Part shown: piece by piece, positions 1-9,045 of the stretch
Layout: every line of letters begins with the position of its first letter
Numbering within the stretch: position 1 is the stretch's first letter
From: Martinezella tropici
GTDB lineage: Bacteria; Pseudomonadota; Alphaproteobacteria; Rhizobiales; Rhizobiaceae
Length of the DNA stretch: 64,000 bases
NCBI RefSeq assembly: GCF_008370325.1
Contig: NZ_VNIP01000011.1
Span: 1 to 64,000 of the forward strand
Direction: 5' to 3'
Translations under genes and position numbers: made by a program
Notes under the pieces: generated by a model
The model's input: only the letters and a program-made list of their open reading frames with translations
The model's database searches: none
Told to the model about the DNA's origin: nothing

Positions 1-419
1 CAAACTTACTCTTTGCCATTTGAATGCTTCCTGTGAACGTAATGAGTGACCCCGGCGAACCGGTTTAGTGCCGCCGTTTAAGGCTTTCATCGCATTTGCG
101 CAAGACTTAATTGCAGGGCCTATTCCCGGCGAAGTCAGAGCGATTGCGCATGATCCGCAGCCTTCGACATTCCTTCGCCGCACAAGCGTCGCCGGCCGAT
201 CCGGAAAGACATAAAAGCATTTGCCGGTTCAGATGCTTAGATAGGGGCGTTCAGGAAAGAATTCCAGATGCAAAACTGAACCGAAGCAGCTCGCCACCAA
301 CGAAATACGCCCTCGCCGAGGGGCAAGGGCGCAAAACCATCAAGCAACGGCGATCAGCGCGCTACGGCTTGTTTCCGGCGGACGGCAAGGCCCGCCGGGC
401 CATCCAGGCTTGATGCCTA
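1..419. other. No gene recognised at window start
   Basis: I see no convincing gene here. The only open frame of note (111-413, +) has a composition unlike its neighbours and no recognisable domain. A 13-bp palindrome, GGCCCGCCGGGCC, sits at 389-401 just past the stop of the DUF3597 gene and may form a hairpin at the end of that transcript, but no T-run follows it. Confidence 0.5.
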
Positions 420-848
420 TCAATCGAGAAGATCGGCGGGCACCTTGCCGCCGTTGTCGGCGAGCTTTTTCAAGAGCGCTTTGTGCAGGAACATGTTCAT
501 CTTGGCGGAATCTCCGGCATCGCCGGTGTAACCGAGTTCCTGCGCCAGTTCCTTGCGCTCCGAAAGGCTCGCATCCATGCCGAGCGCCTTCATAAGATCG
601 ACGATCGAATGTTTCCAATCGAGTTTCTGTCCGCTCTTCTTGACGGCGGCGTCGAGGATCGAGGCGATATCCACTGGCGCGGACGGCGCGCTGGTCGCGG
701 GCGAAGTTGCTGCCGTGGTCGCTGAAGGAGCTGGTGTCGGCGCAGGCGCCGGATTGGCGGTTGCAGCGGTGGTCGTCGGTGCAGGCGCAGCTTCGGCGGC
801 CTTTGCCTGTCCCCAGATTGCACCCTTGATCTTGTCGAAGATACCCAT
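420..848 (-). CDS. DUF3597 domain-containing protein
   Basis: A 142-residue protein of the DUF3597 family, function unknown. It opens with MGIFDKIKGAIWG, a short amphipathic start typical of this family. An Ala/Pro/Thr-rich low-complexity linker follows (about residues 17-58), then the conserved C-terminal domain (about 60-142). That domain includes the segments IASILDAAVKKSGQKLDWKH and ELGYTGDAGDSAKMN. No signal peptide or membrane segment is visible, so a cytoplasmic location is inferred. The ATG at 848 is preceded by a good ribosome binding site (GGGAGAG, about 5 nt upstream), which supports this start. The gene stands alone upstream of two tRNA genes on the same strand. Family assignment is by pattern recognition. 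Confidence 0.85.
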   Translation of the reverse strand: MGIFDKIKGAIWGQAKAAEAAPAPTTTAATANPAPAPTPAPSATTAATSPATSAPSAPVDIASILDAAVKKSGQKLDWKHSIVDLMKALGMDASLSERKELAQELGYTGDAGDSAKMNMFLHKALLKKLADNGGKVPADLLD

Positions 849-1053
849 TTACGCTCTCCCGTTTCGGTTGCCAGAGCAATATCTATCGCTCGCGCGAATA
901 TAAGCAACCCTTCATGTCAAATATGCAAAGATGGCACCAGAACGAGTGCGAACATGAAATGGGCACAGCAGTGCGAGGGGCGGCCGACAGGCAAACATAG
1001 GGATCGGTCGACCCAGAAGCGAGGCGATCAACGAGCTAACAATTTGAAAAGAC

Positions 1054-1127
1054 TGGAGCGGGTAGCGGGAATCGAACCCGCGTATTCAGCTTGGAAGGCT
1101 GCTGCTCTACCATTGAGCTATACCCGC
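1054..1127 (-). tRNA. tRNA-Gly (anticodon TCC)
   Basis: Read on the minus strand this 74-nt segment folds as a cloverleaf. The acceptor stem GCGGGTA pairs with TACCCGC, the D arm includes TAGCTCAATGG, and the anticodon loop CTTCCAA gives anticodon TCC. The T arm contains GGTTCGATTCC. The terminal CCA is encoded (TGGA at 1054-1057 on the plus strand). It is followed at 26 nt on its upstream side by tRNA-Tyr, and the two are probably co-transcribed. Confidence 0.95.
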
Positions 1128-1153
1128 GCGGGTGATCAAGATCCGGTCCGGAA

Positions 1154-1238
1154 TGGTGGAGGGAGTTGGATTTGAACCAACGTAGGTGAAACCAACGGAT
1201 TTACAGTCCGTCCCCTTTAACCACTCGGGCATCCCTCC
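1154..1238 (-). tRNA. tRNA-Tyr (anticodon GTA)
   Basis: An 85-nt class II tRNA on the minus strand. The acceptor stem GGAGGGA pairs with TCCCTCC, the anticodon stem-loop GGACTGTAAATCC carries GTA, and a long variable arm and T arm GGTTCAAATCC follow. CCA is encoded. The long variable arm fits bacterial tRNA-Tyr. It lies 26 nt upstream of tRNA-Gly in the same orientation, a pairing often found next to rlmB-type methylase genes in rhizobia. Confidence 0.95.
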
Positions 1239-1435
1239 AGTATTCCGACTGGATCTTGCGACCAAGTTGCTCGACCATGGCGTCGCCGCCGTGATCTGCG
1301 CCGCGTATATGACCGGACGATTTCAGTCTGTCAACACAAGGAATTGGCAAAAATGACGAAAAAATTCCAGCCTGTGGGAAAAGCCGGCGGCCGAAAGAGG
1401 CTATGCGCCCCGGAAGGCGCTGGTTATAAAGCCGC

Positions 1436-2344
1436 ATGAGCAAAGATAGAACACCCGGCCGCTCCGGCCCTGAAAACACCGCCGACGACAAATCGGCCAA
1501 GGACACGCATTACGCCACCCTGCGTCGCGCGCATCGCGATGCCAAGCGTGAGCGCGGCGAAATCCCGACGCCGGCGCCGCAGAAGCGAAAGCGGGCTGGC
1601 GCGGACGATTGGAAGCCGCCGGCGCTCGCGCCCGACCAGGTCTTTCTCTATGGTCTGCACACGGTCCGCGCCGCGCTTGCCAATCCCGAGCGCCGGAACA
1701 TCAAGCTGTCGACGACGCAGAATGCGTTGGTGCGGCTGGAAATCGGCCCGGCCGACGCACTCGGCATTCCCGTCGAGATCGTCTCGCCGCAGGATATCGA
1801 CAAGGTGCTTGGGCCTGAAGCGATCCATCAAGGGGTCATGCTGGAAACGCGCCCCCTGCCCGTGCGTCGCCTTGAGGCGTTGAAGGACAGTCCGCTGCTG
1901 CTCGTTCTCGATCAGGTGACGGATCCGCACAATGTCGGTGCCATCATGCGCTCGGCCGTGGCCTTCGACGCTGGTGCCGTGATCACGACGCAGCGCCATA
2001 GCCCGACCGAATCAGGCGTGCTCGCCAAATCCGCCTCAGGCGCGCTCGAGCTCATACCTTATATACAGATCACCAATCTCGCGGATACGCTCAGCGAACT
2101 GCATCGGCTCGGCTTCACGACGATCGGCCTTGATTCGGAAGGCCCGGCTCCGCTGGAAGGCACGTTCAGCGGCGAGAAGATTGCACTCGTGCTTGGCTCA
2201 GAGGGCAAGGGGCTACGTCAGAAGACTCGCGAAACGGTGAATGCACTGGCTCGGCTCGACATGCCCGGCGCCATCAAATCGCTCAATGTCTCGAACGCAG
2301 CCGCGATCGCGCTATATGCGACGCGGTCCTATCTCAAATCATAG
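1436..2344 (+). CDS. rlmB: 23S rRNA (guanosine-2'-O-)-methyltransferase RlmB (TrmH family)
   Basis: A SpoU/TrmH-family RNA methyltransferase of 302 residues, most like RlmB, which 2'-O-methylates G2251 of 23S rRNA using S-adenosylmethionine. The N-terminal 60 residues are basic and low-complexity. The substrate-binding domain begins near FLYGLHTVRAALANP. The three SPOUT knot motifs are visible: DPHNVGAIMRSA (motif 1, with the conserved Asn and Arg), VLGSEGKGLR (motif 2) and IKSLNVSNAAAIALY (motif 3). The length is slightly above the E. coli enzyme because of the N-terminal tail. It is divergent from the tRNA-Tyr/Gly pair, and the secreted protein gene follows 40 nt downstream. The exact target nucleotide is inferred from family membership. 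Confidence 0.9.
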   Translation: MSKDRTPGRSGPENTADDKSAKDTHYATLRRAHRDAKRERGEIPTPAPQKRKRAGADDWKPPALAPDQVFLYGLHTVRAALANPERRNIKLSTTQNALVRLEIGPADALGIPVEIVSPQDIDKVLGPEAIHQGVMLETRPLPVRRLEALKDSPLLLVLDQVTDPHNVGAIMRSAVAFDAGAVITTQRHSPTESGVLAKSASGALELIPYIQITNLADTLSELHRLGFTTIGLDSEGPAPLEGTFSGEKIALVLGSEGKGLRQKTRETVNALARLDMPGAIKSLNVSNAAAIALYATRSYLKS

Positions 2345-2384
2345 CGGCGCCTGTGGCGGCCGCGGCATGTTGGGAGAATTTGCC

Positions 2385-3074
2385 TTGATCCGTGCTTTCG
2401 GTCTAGCGGCGGTTTCCGCCGCCCTTGCTTCGACAGCGGCCCAGCCAGCTCCGGCTGCCGACGACGAAGTCATTCAGGCACAAACCGGCACATGGCTGGT
2501 CGCGCCTGAAAGCGGTGCCAAGGGCTGCCGCCTCACCTTCGGGACGAAGGCAGTCGCTGGCGGTCATGAAATCACCGGTGCCGACGCCTGCGAGAAACCC
2601 CTGCCCGCTCTCGCCAAAGCCCGCGCCTGGAACTTCACGGACGACGGCGCTCTCGCCATTGCCGATGCAGAGGGCAAGCCGTTGATGCGCTTCCAGCAGG
2701 AGGAAGGCTCCCCGTGGGAAAGCGAAGGCGGCGATCCTACATGGCTGTTGCCGGCGCTGGGCGATGTCGATCACGTGCCGACCGTCGCAAACCTTGCCGG
2801 CGCGTGGCGCATCCAACAGCCAAACGGAAAGCCGGTCTGCGATATCACGCTGAGCACCGACAAGGACCAGGACGGCACCGCCAAGATGTCGCCGAGCGGG
2901 GACTGCGCCGCCGAGATCGGCGAGCTCAAGCTTTCACTCTGGGCCGCCGAAGGTTTCGGGCTGGTGATGCTAGGCAGCGACGGCTCCTCGCTTTCCTTCG
3001 ACATGAAGCCGGACGGCAGTTACCAGAAGTCCGAAGAGGAAGAAGGCGAACCGCTCCTGCTGGTACGCAAATAG
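2385..3074 (+). CDS. Secreted AprI/Inh-type metalloprotease inhibitor family protein
   Basis: A 229-residue exported protein resembling the AprI/Inh family of periplasmic inhibitors of serralysin-type metalloproteases. I chose the TTG at 2385: it has GGGAG 8 nt upstream and yields a clean signal peptide (IRAFGLAAVSAALAS, cleavage near AQPAPAADD). The ATG at 2367 would place a Glu in the n-region and lacks a good ribosome site. The mature part looks like two tandem Inh-like units. Unit 1 contains TGTWLV, GCRLTF and a second Cys. Unit 2 contains AGAWRI, VCDITL and a second Cys. No serralysin gene is seen nearby, so the inhibitory role is family inference only. Confidence 0.75.
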   Translation: MIRAFGLAAVSAALASTAAQPAPAADDEVIQAQTGTWLVAPESGAKGCRLTFGTKAVAGGHEITGADACEKPLPALAKARAWNFTDDGALAIADAEGKPLMRFQQEEGSPWESEGGDPTWLLPALGDVDHVPTVANLAGAWRIQQPNGKPVCDITLSTDKDQDGTAKMSPSGDCAAEIGELKLSLWAAEGFGLVMLGSDGSSLSFDMKPDGSYQKSEEEEGEPLLLVRK

Positions 3075-3129
3075 GCCGGCTGAAGCCTATCGAAGCGCTC
3101 ACCGCGAGCGCTGAATCGAGCCCCGATGC

Positions 3130-3423
3130 TCATCGCGCGGTGATAGGCGCCAGGTGCCAGGCCGATTGGCGCCAAAGCACTCTCTCGGTAACCGGGCAGC
3201 CGTCCTGCAGCTTCGCCCAGGAGGTGACATTGAGGTTCATCTCGCACTGCGCGAGATAGCTCCGGTCCCCGACGGTCATACAAGCGACCTCGCCGACCGC
3301 ATGCTGCTTTCCATCCGCATTTTTACAGTAGCAGTTTTCACCGGCTAACGCTGATGCGCCTGTGATCGCCGTGATCACGATAAGCGGCAATCCCAAGACG
3401 ACATGCCGCGACATCTCGCGCAT
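3130..3423 (-). CDS. Small secreted cysteine-containing protein, unknown function
   Basis: A 97-residue protein that I do not recognise. The start ATG at 3423 has a strong ribosome binding site (GGGGAGGA, about 7 nt upstream). Residues 1-27 form a signal peptide (VVLGLPLIVITAITGASALAG). The mature part has a CYC motif near residue 31 and further Cys residues in EVACMT, AQCEMN and DGCPV. It therefore looks like a small disulfide-bonded periplasmic protein. The neighbours give no functional clue; it converges on the Inh-like gene and is 146 nt upstream of another small unknown gene on the same strand. Confidence 0.65.
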   Translation of the reverse strand: MREMSRHVVLGLPLIVITAITGASALAGENCYCKNADGKQHAVGEVACMTVGDRSYLAQCEMNLNVTSWAKLQDGCPVTERVLWRQSAWHLAPITAR

Positions 3424-3569
3424 GAACGTATCCTCCCCGCCATTGACGGATGAAGTGTATGCCTATTTCGAACGTTGTAAATGCACCTGCAATCCCGGGC
3501 ACGCAGGCGAATGCATGCATAAAGAACCGAGGTGCGATTTGATGCGGTTCGCCAGACCTATCGGCAGGT

Positions 3570-3839
3570 TCAGTGAACCACGGGGTCCGCGTCGTCAAAG
3601 AACGATCTGATGCCGTCGCGCGCGATCGTTGCCAGGAATTCGTCGAACGCCTCGCGGTCGGTCGCGAAAGGCTCTTCCCATTCGATCAGATCCTCTTCCG
3701 GCGTAATGACTTCCATCCGCCAGTCGGCATTGGTGCCGGCCGGACGAAAGATATCGACCAAGACGGTCACACCGTCATCGGTGAACTCACCCGAGAGTTC
3801 GGAATGCTCTAACTTGGGCTTCTTTGGCTTGCTGGTCAT
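3570..3839 (-). CDS. Small acidic protein, unknown function
   Basis: An 89-residue soluble protein with no recognised domain. The ATG at 3839 (MTSKPKKPKLEHSE) is preferred over an upstream in-frame start at 3899 because the extra residues are arginine-rich and unlike coding sequence. The body contains FTDDGVTVLVDIFRP, a WRMEV segment and an acidic run EEDLIEWEEP, and ends SFFDDADPVVH. Similar short proteins occur in rhizobia, but I cannot assign a function. No signal peptide or membrane segment is visible. Confidence 0.6.
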   Translation of the reverse strand: MTSKPKKPKLEHSELSGEFTDDGVTVLVDIFRPAGTNADWRMEVITPEEDLIEWEEPFATDREAFDEFLATIARDGIRSFFDDADPVVH

Positions 3840-3970
3840 ATGTTCCAGGGACAGGATGTTACGTTGATGATTTCGCCGGCGTGGCGAGGATTTCGGCATA
3901 CATAAATTATCTTATTGCCGCCGGTTTTCCATACCAGCGATCAATACGGCAACCAAGTCTTGGAAAAATC

Positions 3971-4046
<76 letters not shown>

Positions 4047-4217
4047 ATATAGGCATGCCAACTAACAGATTTTGAAATCCTGTAAAGTGAAAATCACTCG
4101 TTCGGTCTTAAAGCTGAGAGATCAGTGTGTGGCTTCAACGATTTACCAGTCCGACTGAAACGTCTTGTCGCAAGAAGGGAATAACATTACCTAGTATGGC
4201 CACTTAAAGGACATTGC

Positions 4218-4991
4218 ATGTCACGCAATCTTCAATCCGTTTGCTTTCTCGCTTCCACCGCGCCGGAAGCTCAGGCGGCGCAGCAGGAACTGATTCGCCT
4301 CTATGGCCAGACGCCGCAGGAGAGTGCGGATGTCGTCGTGGCACTCGGTGGCGACGGCTTCATGCTGCAGACGCTGCATAGCACCATGAATTCCGGCAAG
4401 TGCGTCTATGGCATGAACCGCGGTTCGGTTGGCTTCCTGATGAATGACTATCGAACGGATTGCCTGGCCGAGCGCATCGAGGCAGCCGTCGAAAACGCAT
4501 TCCATCCGCTGCAGATGACGACGCGCAATGCCGATGGCAGCTCCCGCGTCGCGCTCGCCATCAACGAGGTGTCGCTGTTTCGCCAATCCTATCAGACGGC
4601 GAAACTGAAGGTCGAGATCGACGGCCGGGTCCGTCTGCCGGAGCTGATCTGCGATGGCCTGATGGTAACGACGCCGGCGGGCTCCACGGCCTATAATCTC
4701 TCCGCCCATGGTCCTATCCTACCGCTGGAGGCACCACTGCTGGCCATGACGCCGGTCAGCGCCTTCCGCCCTCGTCGCTGGCGCGGGGCGCTGCTGCCGA
4801 ACAAGGTCACGGTCGACATCACCGTGCTCGAAGCGGAAAAACGCCCGGTCAACGCCGCCGCCGACAATGCTGAGGTCAAGTCCGTCCTCGGCGTCCAAAT
4901 CCGCCAGAGCGAAGATACGACGGCCCGCATTCTTTCCGATCCGGACAGATCGTGGTCGGATCGGATCCTCGCGGAACAGTTTTCGGATTGA
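4218..4991 (+). CDS. nadK: NAD kinase
   Basis: ATP-dependent NAD kinase, which phosphorylates NAD to NADP in the cytoplasm. The protein has 257 residues, the usual length for alphaproteobacterial NadK, which is shorter than the E. coli enzyme. The nucleotide-binding motif VVALGGDGFML lies near residue 40 and contains the conserved GGDG. Also visible are GMNRGSVGFLMN, AINEVSLFR (the NE motif) and the glycine-rich TTPAGSTAYNLSAHGPI segment that binds the substrate. ATG at 4218 follows AAAGGA. The gene is monocistronic in appearance and ends before a perfect bidirectional terminator shared with prfB. Confidence 0.93.
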   Translation: MSRNLQSVCFLASTAPEAQAAQQELIRLYGQTPQESADVVVALGGDGFMLQTLHSTMNSGKCVYGMNRGSVGFLMNDYRTDCLAERIEAAVENAFHPLQMTTRNADGSSRVALAINEVSLFRQSYQTAKLKVEIDGRVRLPELICDGLMVTTPAGSTAYNLSAHGPILPLEAPLLAMTPVSAFRPRRWRGALLPNKVTVDITVLEAEKRPVNAAADNAEVKSVLGVQIRQSEDTTARILSDPDRSWSDRILAEQFSD

Positions 4992-5014
4992 AGCTGGAAT
5001 TAACAGCGCGCCCG

Positions 5015-5052
5015 CCAATAAAAAAGCCCCGTCTCCGGGGCTTTTTTATTGG
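5015..5052. terminator. Bidirectional terminator between nadK and prfB
   Basis: A perfect 17-bp inverted repeat (5015-5031 and 5036-5052) with a TCTC loop. The GC-rich core GCCCCG/CGGGGC is flanked by A6 and T6, so each strand has a stem followed by a U-run. It sits between the convergent genes nadK (+) and prfB (-) and can serve both. Confidence 0.9.
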
Positions 5053-5069
5053 TGCTGATATGTTCGAAT

Positions 5070-6201
5070 TCACTCGACGTCGTCGACGACCGCATCGGCC
5101 GCACCGCTGATGCGATGCGCAAGGGCGGCTTCCATGAATTCGTTGAGATCACCGTCCAGCACGTCGCCGGGCGCGGTGCTGGCAACGCCGGTACGCAAAT
5201 CCTTGACCAGCTGGTAGGGCTGCAGGACATAGGAGCGGATCTGGTGACCCCAGCCGATATCCGTCTTGGAAGCGGCTTCGGCGTTGGCCGCCTCTTCCCG
5301 CTTCATCAATTCCGCCTCGTACATGCGGGCACGCAGCATGTCCCAGGCCTTGGCGCGGTTCTTGTGCTGCGAGCGTTCCTGCTGGCACTGCACGACGATG
5401 CCGGTCGGAATATGCGTGATGCGCACGGCCGAATCGGTGGTGTTGACGTGCTGACCGCCGGCGCCGGACGAGCGATAGGTGTCGATACGGCAATCGCTTT
5501 CATTGATCTCGATCTGGATCGAATCATCGACGACCGGGTAGACCCAGATCGACGAGAACGACGTGTGGCGACGGGCATTGCTGTCGTAAGGCGAGATGCG
5601 AACGAGGCGATGCACGCCCGATTCGGTCTTCAGCCAGCCATAGGCATTGTGGCCCTTGACCAGCAGGGTCGCGGACTTGATGCCGGCTTCTTCGCCGTCA
5701 TGAACTTCCAGCAATTCCACCTTGAAGCGCTGACGCTCGGCCCAGCGGGTGTACATGCGCAGCAGCATGTTCGCCCAGTCCTGGCTCTCGGTGCCGCCCG
5801 CGCCGGAATGGACTTCAAGATAGGTGTCGTTGGAATCGGCCTCGCCGGAAAGCATGGCTTCCACCTGCCGACGGGCAGCTTCGGCCTTGAGGGCCTTCAG
5901 GGCTTCTTCCGCGTCACGCACGACGTCGGCATCACCCTCTTCCTCACCGAGCTCGATCAGCTCGACATTGTCGGCAAGCTGCTGTTCGAGGGCGCGCACG
6001 CCGCTGATGCCGTCATCGAGCTGCTGGCGCTCGCGCATCAGTTTTTGTGCTTCGGAAGCATCGTTCCAGAGGGTCGGATCCTCTGCCTTGTTATTCAACC
6101 AGTCCAGTCGTCTTACCGCCTGATCCCAGTCAAAGATGCCTCCTCAGCAGGCTTATGGCCTGCTTGGTTTCGTCGACTACATTCTCGATTTCGGCTCTCA
6201 T
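5070..6201 (-). CDS. prfB: Peptide chain release factor 2, with programmed +1 frameshift
   Basis: Release factor 2 terminates translation at UGA and UAA. The gene is read from ATG at 6201 for 23 codons (MRAEIENVVDETKQ...) to an in-frame TGA at 6132-6130. A +1 shift on CTT-TGA-C then continues as DWDQAVRRLDW and on to 5070, giving 376 residues. The shift site has all known elements: AGGAGG at 6144-6139, three bases, then CTT TGA C, the same spacing as E. coli. The catalytic GGQ is in SSGAGGQHVN. The stop-recognition tripeptide region reads ISPYDSNARRHTSF, that is SPY where E. coli has SPF; the Tyr form is common in alphaproteobacteria. RF2 thus controls its own synthesis. A naive call would start at 6098 and lose 34 residues. 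Confidence 0.95.
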
Positions 6202-6327
6202 GATCCTGCTTCTTCATTTCGCCGCTCAAGACGAACGGCCATCCAATTCAAAGAGTGCTGGTGACATAGATATACATGCCGCGGCTGTAAAGTCCCGAGG
6301 CATGACGATCTGACAAATAGGATGGGA

Positions 6328-8787
6328 TCAGAAGAGACCGCCTGCTCCGGACGTAATCGCCTGGTTCGCCTGTGGCGACGTCCTTAGAATTTCCTCCGGC
6401 GCAACCTGCGCGGCATCGCCGCCGCCGATGACCTGGAGGCTCGTTGCCGGGCCGGTGCCGGGCTTGAAGGCTTCCATGATAGCATTCGGATCGCCCTGCT
6501 GCGCGGACATGCCAGTCGCGCGATTGACTGCGACCATCGTCATGCCAGCCGGAACCTGGAATTTCTCCGGCGGTTGATCTTTCGTCGCCGCCTGCATGAA
6601 TTCGTTGAAGACCGGTGCTGCCAGCGCGCCACCTGTGCCGCCCCGACCGAGCGTGGTCGGTGTGTCGTAGCCGATGTAGAGGCCGGCGACGAGGCTCGGC
6701 GTGAAGCCGACGAACCAGGCATCCTTCTCATCGTTGGTGGTGCCGGTCTTGCCGGCGACATCGGTATTGAGCTTGATCTTGCCGGCGGCCGTACCGCGAA
6801 TAACGACGCCCTGCATCATCGACGTGACCTGATAGGCCGTCATCGGATCGAGCACCTGCTCGCGATTATCGGCGATGACCGGCTCGTCCTGATTCTGCCA
6901 GGCATTCACATTGCAGTTGTCGCAGACGCGCTCCTCATGCTTGAAGATCGTCTTGCCGTAGCGGTCCTGGATGCGGTCGATCAGCGTCGGCTTGATTTGC
7001 TTGCCGCCGTTGGCCATGACCGAATAGGCCGAAACCATGCGCAGCACCGTTGTTTCGCCGGCACCCAGCGACATGGCGAGAACCGGGTTCATATGGTCGT
7101 AGATGCCGAAGCGCTCGGCATATTCGGCCACCAGCGGCATGCCCATGTCTGAGGCGAGACGAACCGTCATCAGGTTTCGCGAATGTTCGATGGCGAAGCG
7201 CAGCGTGTGCACGCCGCCGCCCTCGCCTTCGTAGTTCGTCGGCTTCCACACATCGCCGTTGCTGAGCGTGATCTGCAGCGGATCGTCGAGAATGACGGAG
7301 GCCGGCGTATAGCCGTTATCCATCGCTGCGGCGTAGACGAAGGGCTTGAACGACGAACCCGGCTGACGCTTGGCCTGGGTCGCGCGGTTGAATTCGGACT
7401 GTGCATAGGAGAAGCCGCCGACCATGGCGAGCACGCGGCCGGTATGCGGATCCATGACGACCAGACCACCCTGCACCTTCGGCGGCTGGCGCAAGCGATA
7501 GCTGCTCGAATCGGCGTTGCCGGTCCTCTGCACGTAAACCACGTCGCCAGCGCTCAGCACGCCGCTCGGCGATTTCACCGACTTGCCGCCCGCCGATCGG
7601 TAGGCCCAGCGCATATCGGCAGCGGCGATCGTGCCGCGCTTGCGCTCGGCCGAAACCTTGCCCGCCGCATCGACGCTCGGCTGCAATCCGATGTCGACAC
7701 CCTGATCGGAGGCGGAGAGGACAACGGCGACCTGCCATTCCGGCACATCGCTCAGCGCCGGAACCTTGGCAAGCTCGGCGCCCCAATCCTGCGAAGTCGC
7801 GATCTGCTTGAGCGGGCCGCGGTAACCGCGGCGCTCGTCATAGTCGACCAGGCCGTCCTGCAAGGCCTTGCGTGCTTCGAGCTGCATCTGCGGGTCGAGC
7901 GACGTGCGGACGGAAAGGCCGCCTTCATAAAGGGTCTTTTCCCCGTATTGGTCGATCAGCTGGCGGCGGACTTCTTCGGCGAAGTAATCCGAGGCGAAGA
8001 GCGACGGGCCGCTCTTCGGCGGCACCACGCCGAGCGGCTGCTTCTTTGCCTCTTCACCGTCGCTCTGGCTGACATAGCCGTTCTCCACCATGCGGTCGAT
8101 CACCCAATTGCGGCGGGTCAGCGCTGCCTCGGCGCGGCGGAACGGATTGTAGTTGGACGGTCCCTTGGGAAGCGAGGCCAGATAGGCCGATTCGGCAATC
8201 GTCAGCTCGTTGACGGATTTGTCGAAATAGGTGAGCGCGGCGCCGGCGATGCCGTAGGAATTCAGGCCGAAATAAATCTCGTTCAGGTAGAGCTCGAGGA
8301 TCTTGTCCTTGCTGTAGGCTTGTTCGATGCGGAAGGAGAGAATGGCTTCCTTGATCTTGCGGTCGAAGGTCTGGTCGGCGGAAAGCAGGAAGTTCTTGGC
8401 GACCTGCTGCGTGATGGTCGATGCGCCGACGAAGCGGCGGCCGGAACCGATATTCTGCAGGTTCACCACAATGGCGCGCGCCAGGCCACCGACGTCGACG
8501 CCGGGATGATTGTAAAAATTCTTGTCTTCGGCGGAAAGGAATGCTGCCTTGACGCGATCGGGAATGGCCTGGATCGGCACGAAAAGCCGGTTCTCCCGCG
8601 AATATTCCTTCATCAAGGCGCCGTTGCCGGCATGAATGCGCGTCGTTACCGGCGGCGCGTATTTCGCAAGCACCTCATAGTCGGGAAGTTCCTTGGAGAC
8701 CACGCTCAGATAGATGGCCGCCGCAGCCGCCAAACCCAGAAACAGGAGGCAGCCCAGCCCAAAGAAATATCCAATCAGTCTGATCAT
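6328..8787 (-). CDS. mrcA: Penicillin-binding protein 1A (bifunctional transglycosylase/transpeptidase)
   Basis: Class A PBP that polymerises glycan strands and cross-links peptides at the outer face of the inner membrane. It has 819 residues, normal for the family. An N-terminal membrane anchor (about residues 3-28, FFGLGCLLFLGLAAAAAIYL) is followed by a GT51 domain with catalytic AEDKNFYNHPGVD near residue 90. An OB-like insert lies around 320-430. The transpeptidase domain has SSFKPF (active Ser, S-x-x-K) near residue 477 and KTGTTN near 678. The C-terminal tail is low complexity. It is downstream of amiC on the same strand, so two cell wall genes are adjacent. A second candidate reading frame on the opposite strand is only a shadow. 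Confidence 0.95.
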   Translation of the reverse strand: MIRLIGYFFGLGCLLFLGLAAAAAIYLSVVSKELPDYEVLAKYAPPVTTRIHAGNGALMKEYSRENRLFVPIQAIPDRVKAAFLSAEDKNFYNHPGVDVGGLARAIVVNLQNIGSGRRFVGASTITQQVAKNFLLSADQTFDRKIKEAILSFRIEQAYSKDKILELYLNEIYFGLNSYGIAGAALTYFDKSVNELTIAESAYLASLPKGPSNYNPFRRAEAALTRRNWVIDRMVENGYVSQSDGEEAKKQPLGVVPPKSGPSLFASDYFAEEVRRQLIDQYGEKTLYEGGLSVRTSLDPQMQLEARKALQDGLVDYDERRGYRGPLKQIATSQDWGAELAKVPALSDVPEWQVAVVLSASDQGVDIGLQPSVDAAGKVSAERKRGTIAAADMRWAYRSAGGKSVKSPSGVLSAGDVVYVQRTGNADSSSYRLRQPPKVQGGLVVMDPHTGRVLAMVGGFSYAQSEFNRATQAKRQPGSSFKPFVYAAAMDNGYTPASVILDDPLQITLSNGDVWKPTNYEGEGGGVHTLRFAIEHSRNLMTVRLASDMGMPLVAEYAERFGIYDHMNPVLAMSLGAGETTVLRMVSAYSVMANGGKQIKPTLIDRIQDRYGKTIFKHEERVCDNCNVNAWQNQDEPVIADNREQVLDPMTAYQVTSMMQGVVIRGTAAGKIKLNTDVAGKTGTTNDEKDAWFVGFTPSLVAGLYIGYDTPTTLGRGGTGGALAAPVFNEFMQAATKDQPPEKFQVPAGMTMVAVNRATGMSAQQGDPNAIMEAFKPGTGPATSLQVIGGGDAAQVAPEEILRTSPQANQAITSGAGGLF

Positions 8788-9045
8788 ATGATACTACCGG
8801 TGCTTGTTCTTCATGCGGCATGTGCGTGAGGTCATCGCATAACCACGGGCGTTTTGCATGCTCGCGGTGTTAATGCAAGACGGCAATGAAACAAAGCCGT
8901 GCTTCATTCGCGGGCAGATGATAGTTCGCTGTAAAGGCGGGAATGTGAGCAAAATAGGGCTCGCCTCAGTATTCCCAGTTTCATTCAATTCTAATATTTA
9001 AGGCTGTGACATGGAAGCCACGGCCGATCATGGCATTTAGCGTCG

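Noticed and set aside
111..413. 100-codon frame at the window start
   Set aside because: No ribosome site, no domain, basic shadow-like composition.
5049..6203. 384-codon frame opposite prfB
   Set aside because: Shadow of RF2, which is fully supported by GGQ and the frameshift site.
7183..8829. Long open frame (548 codons, +) opposite mrcA
   Set aside because: It is antisense to a complete PBP1A with all motifs; His/Arg/Leu-rich composition is typical of an antisense shadow in GC-rich DNA.
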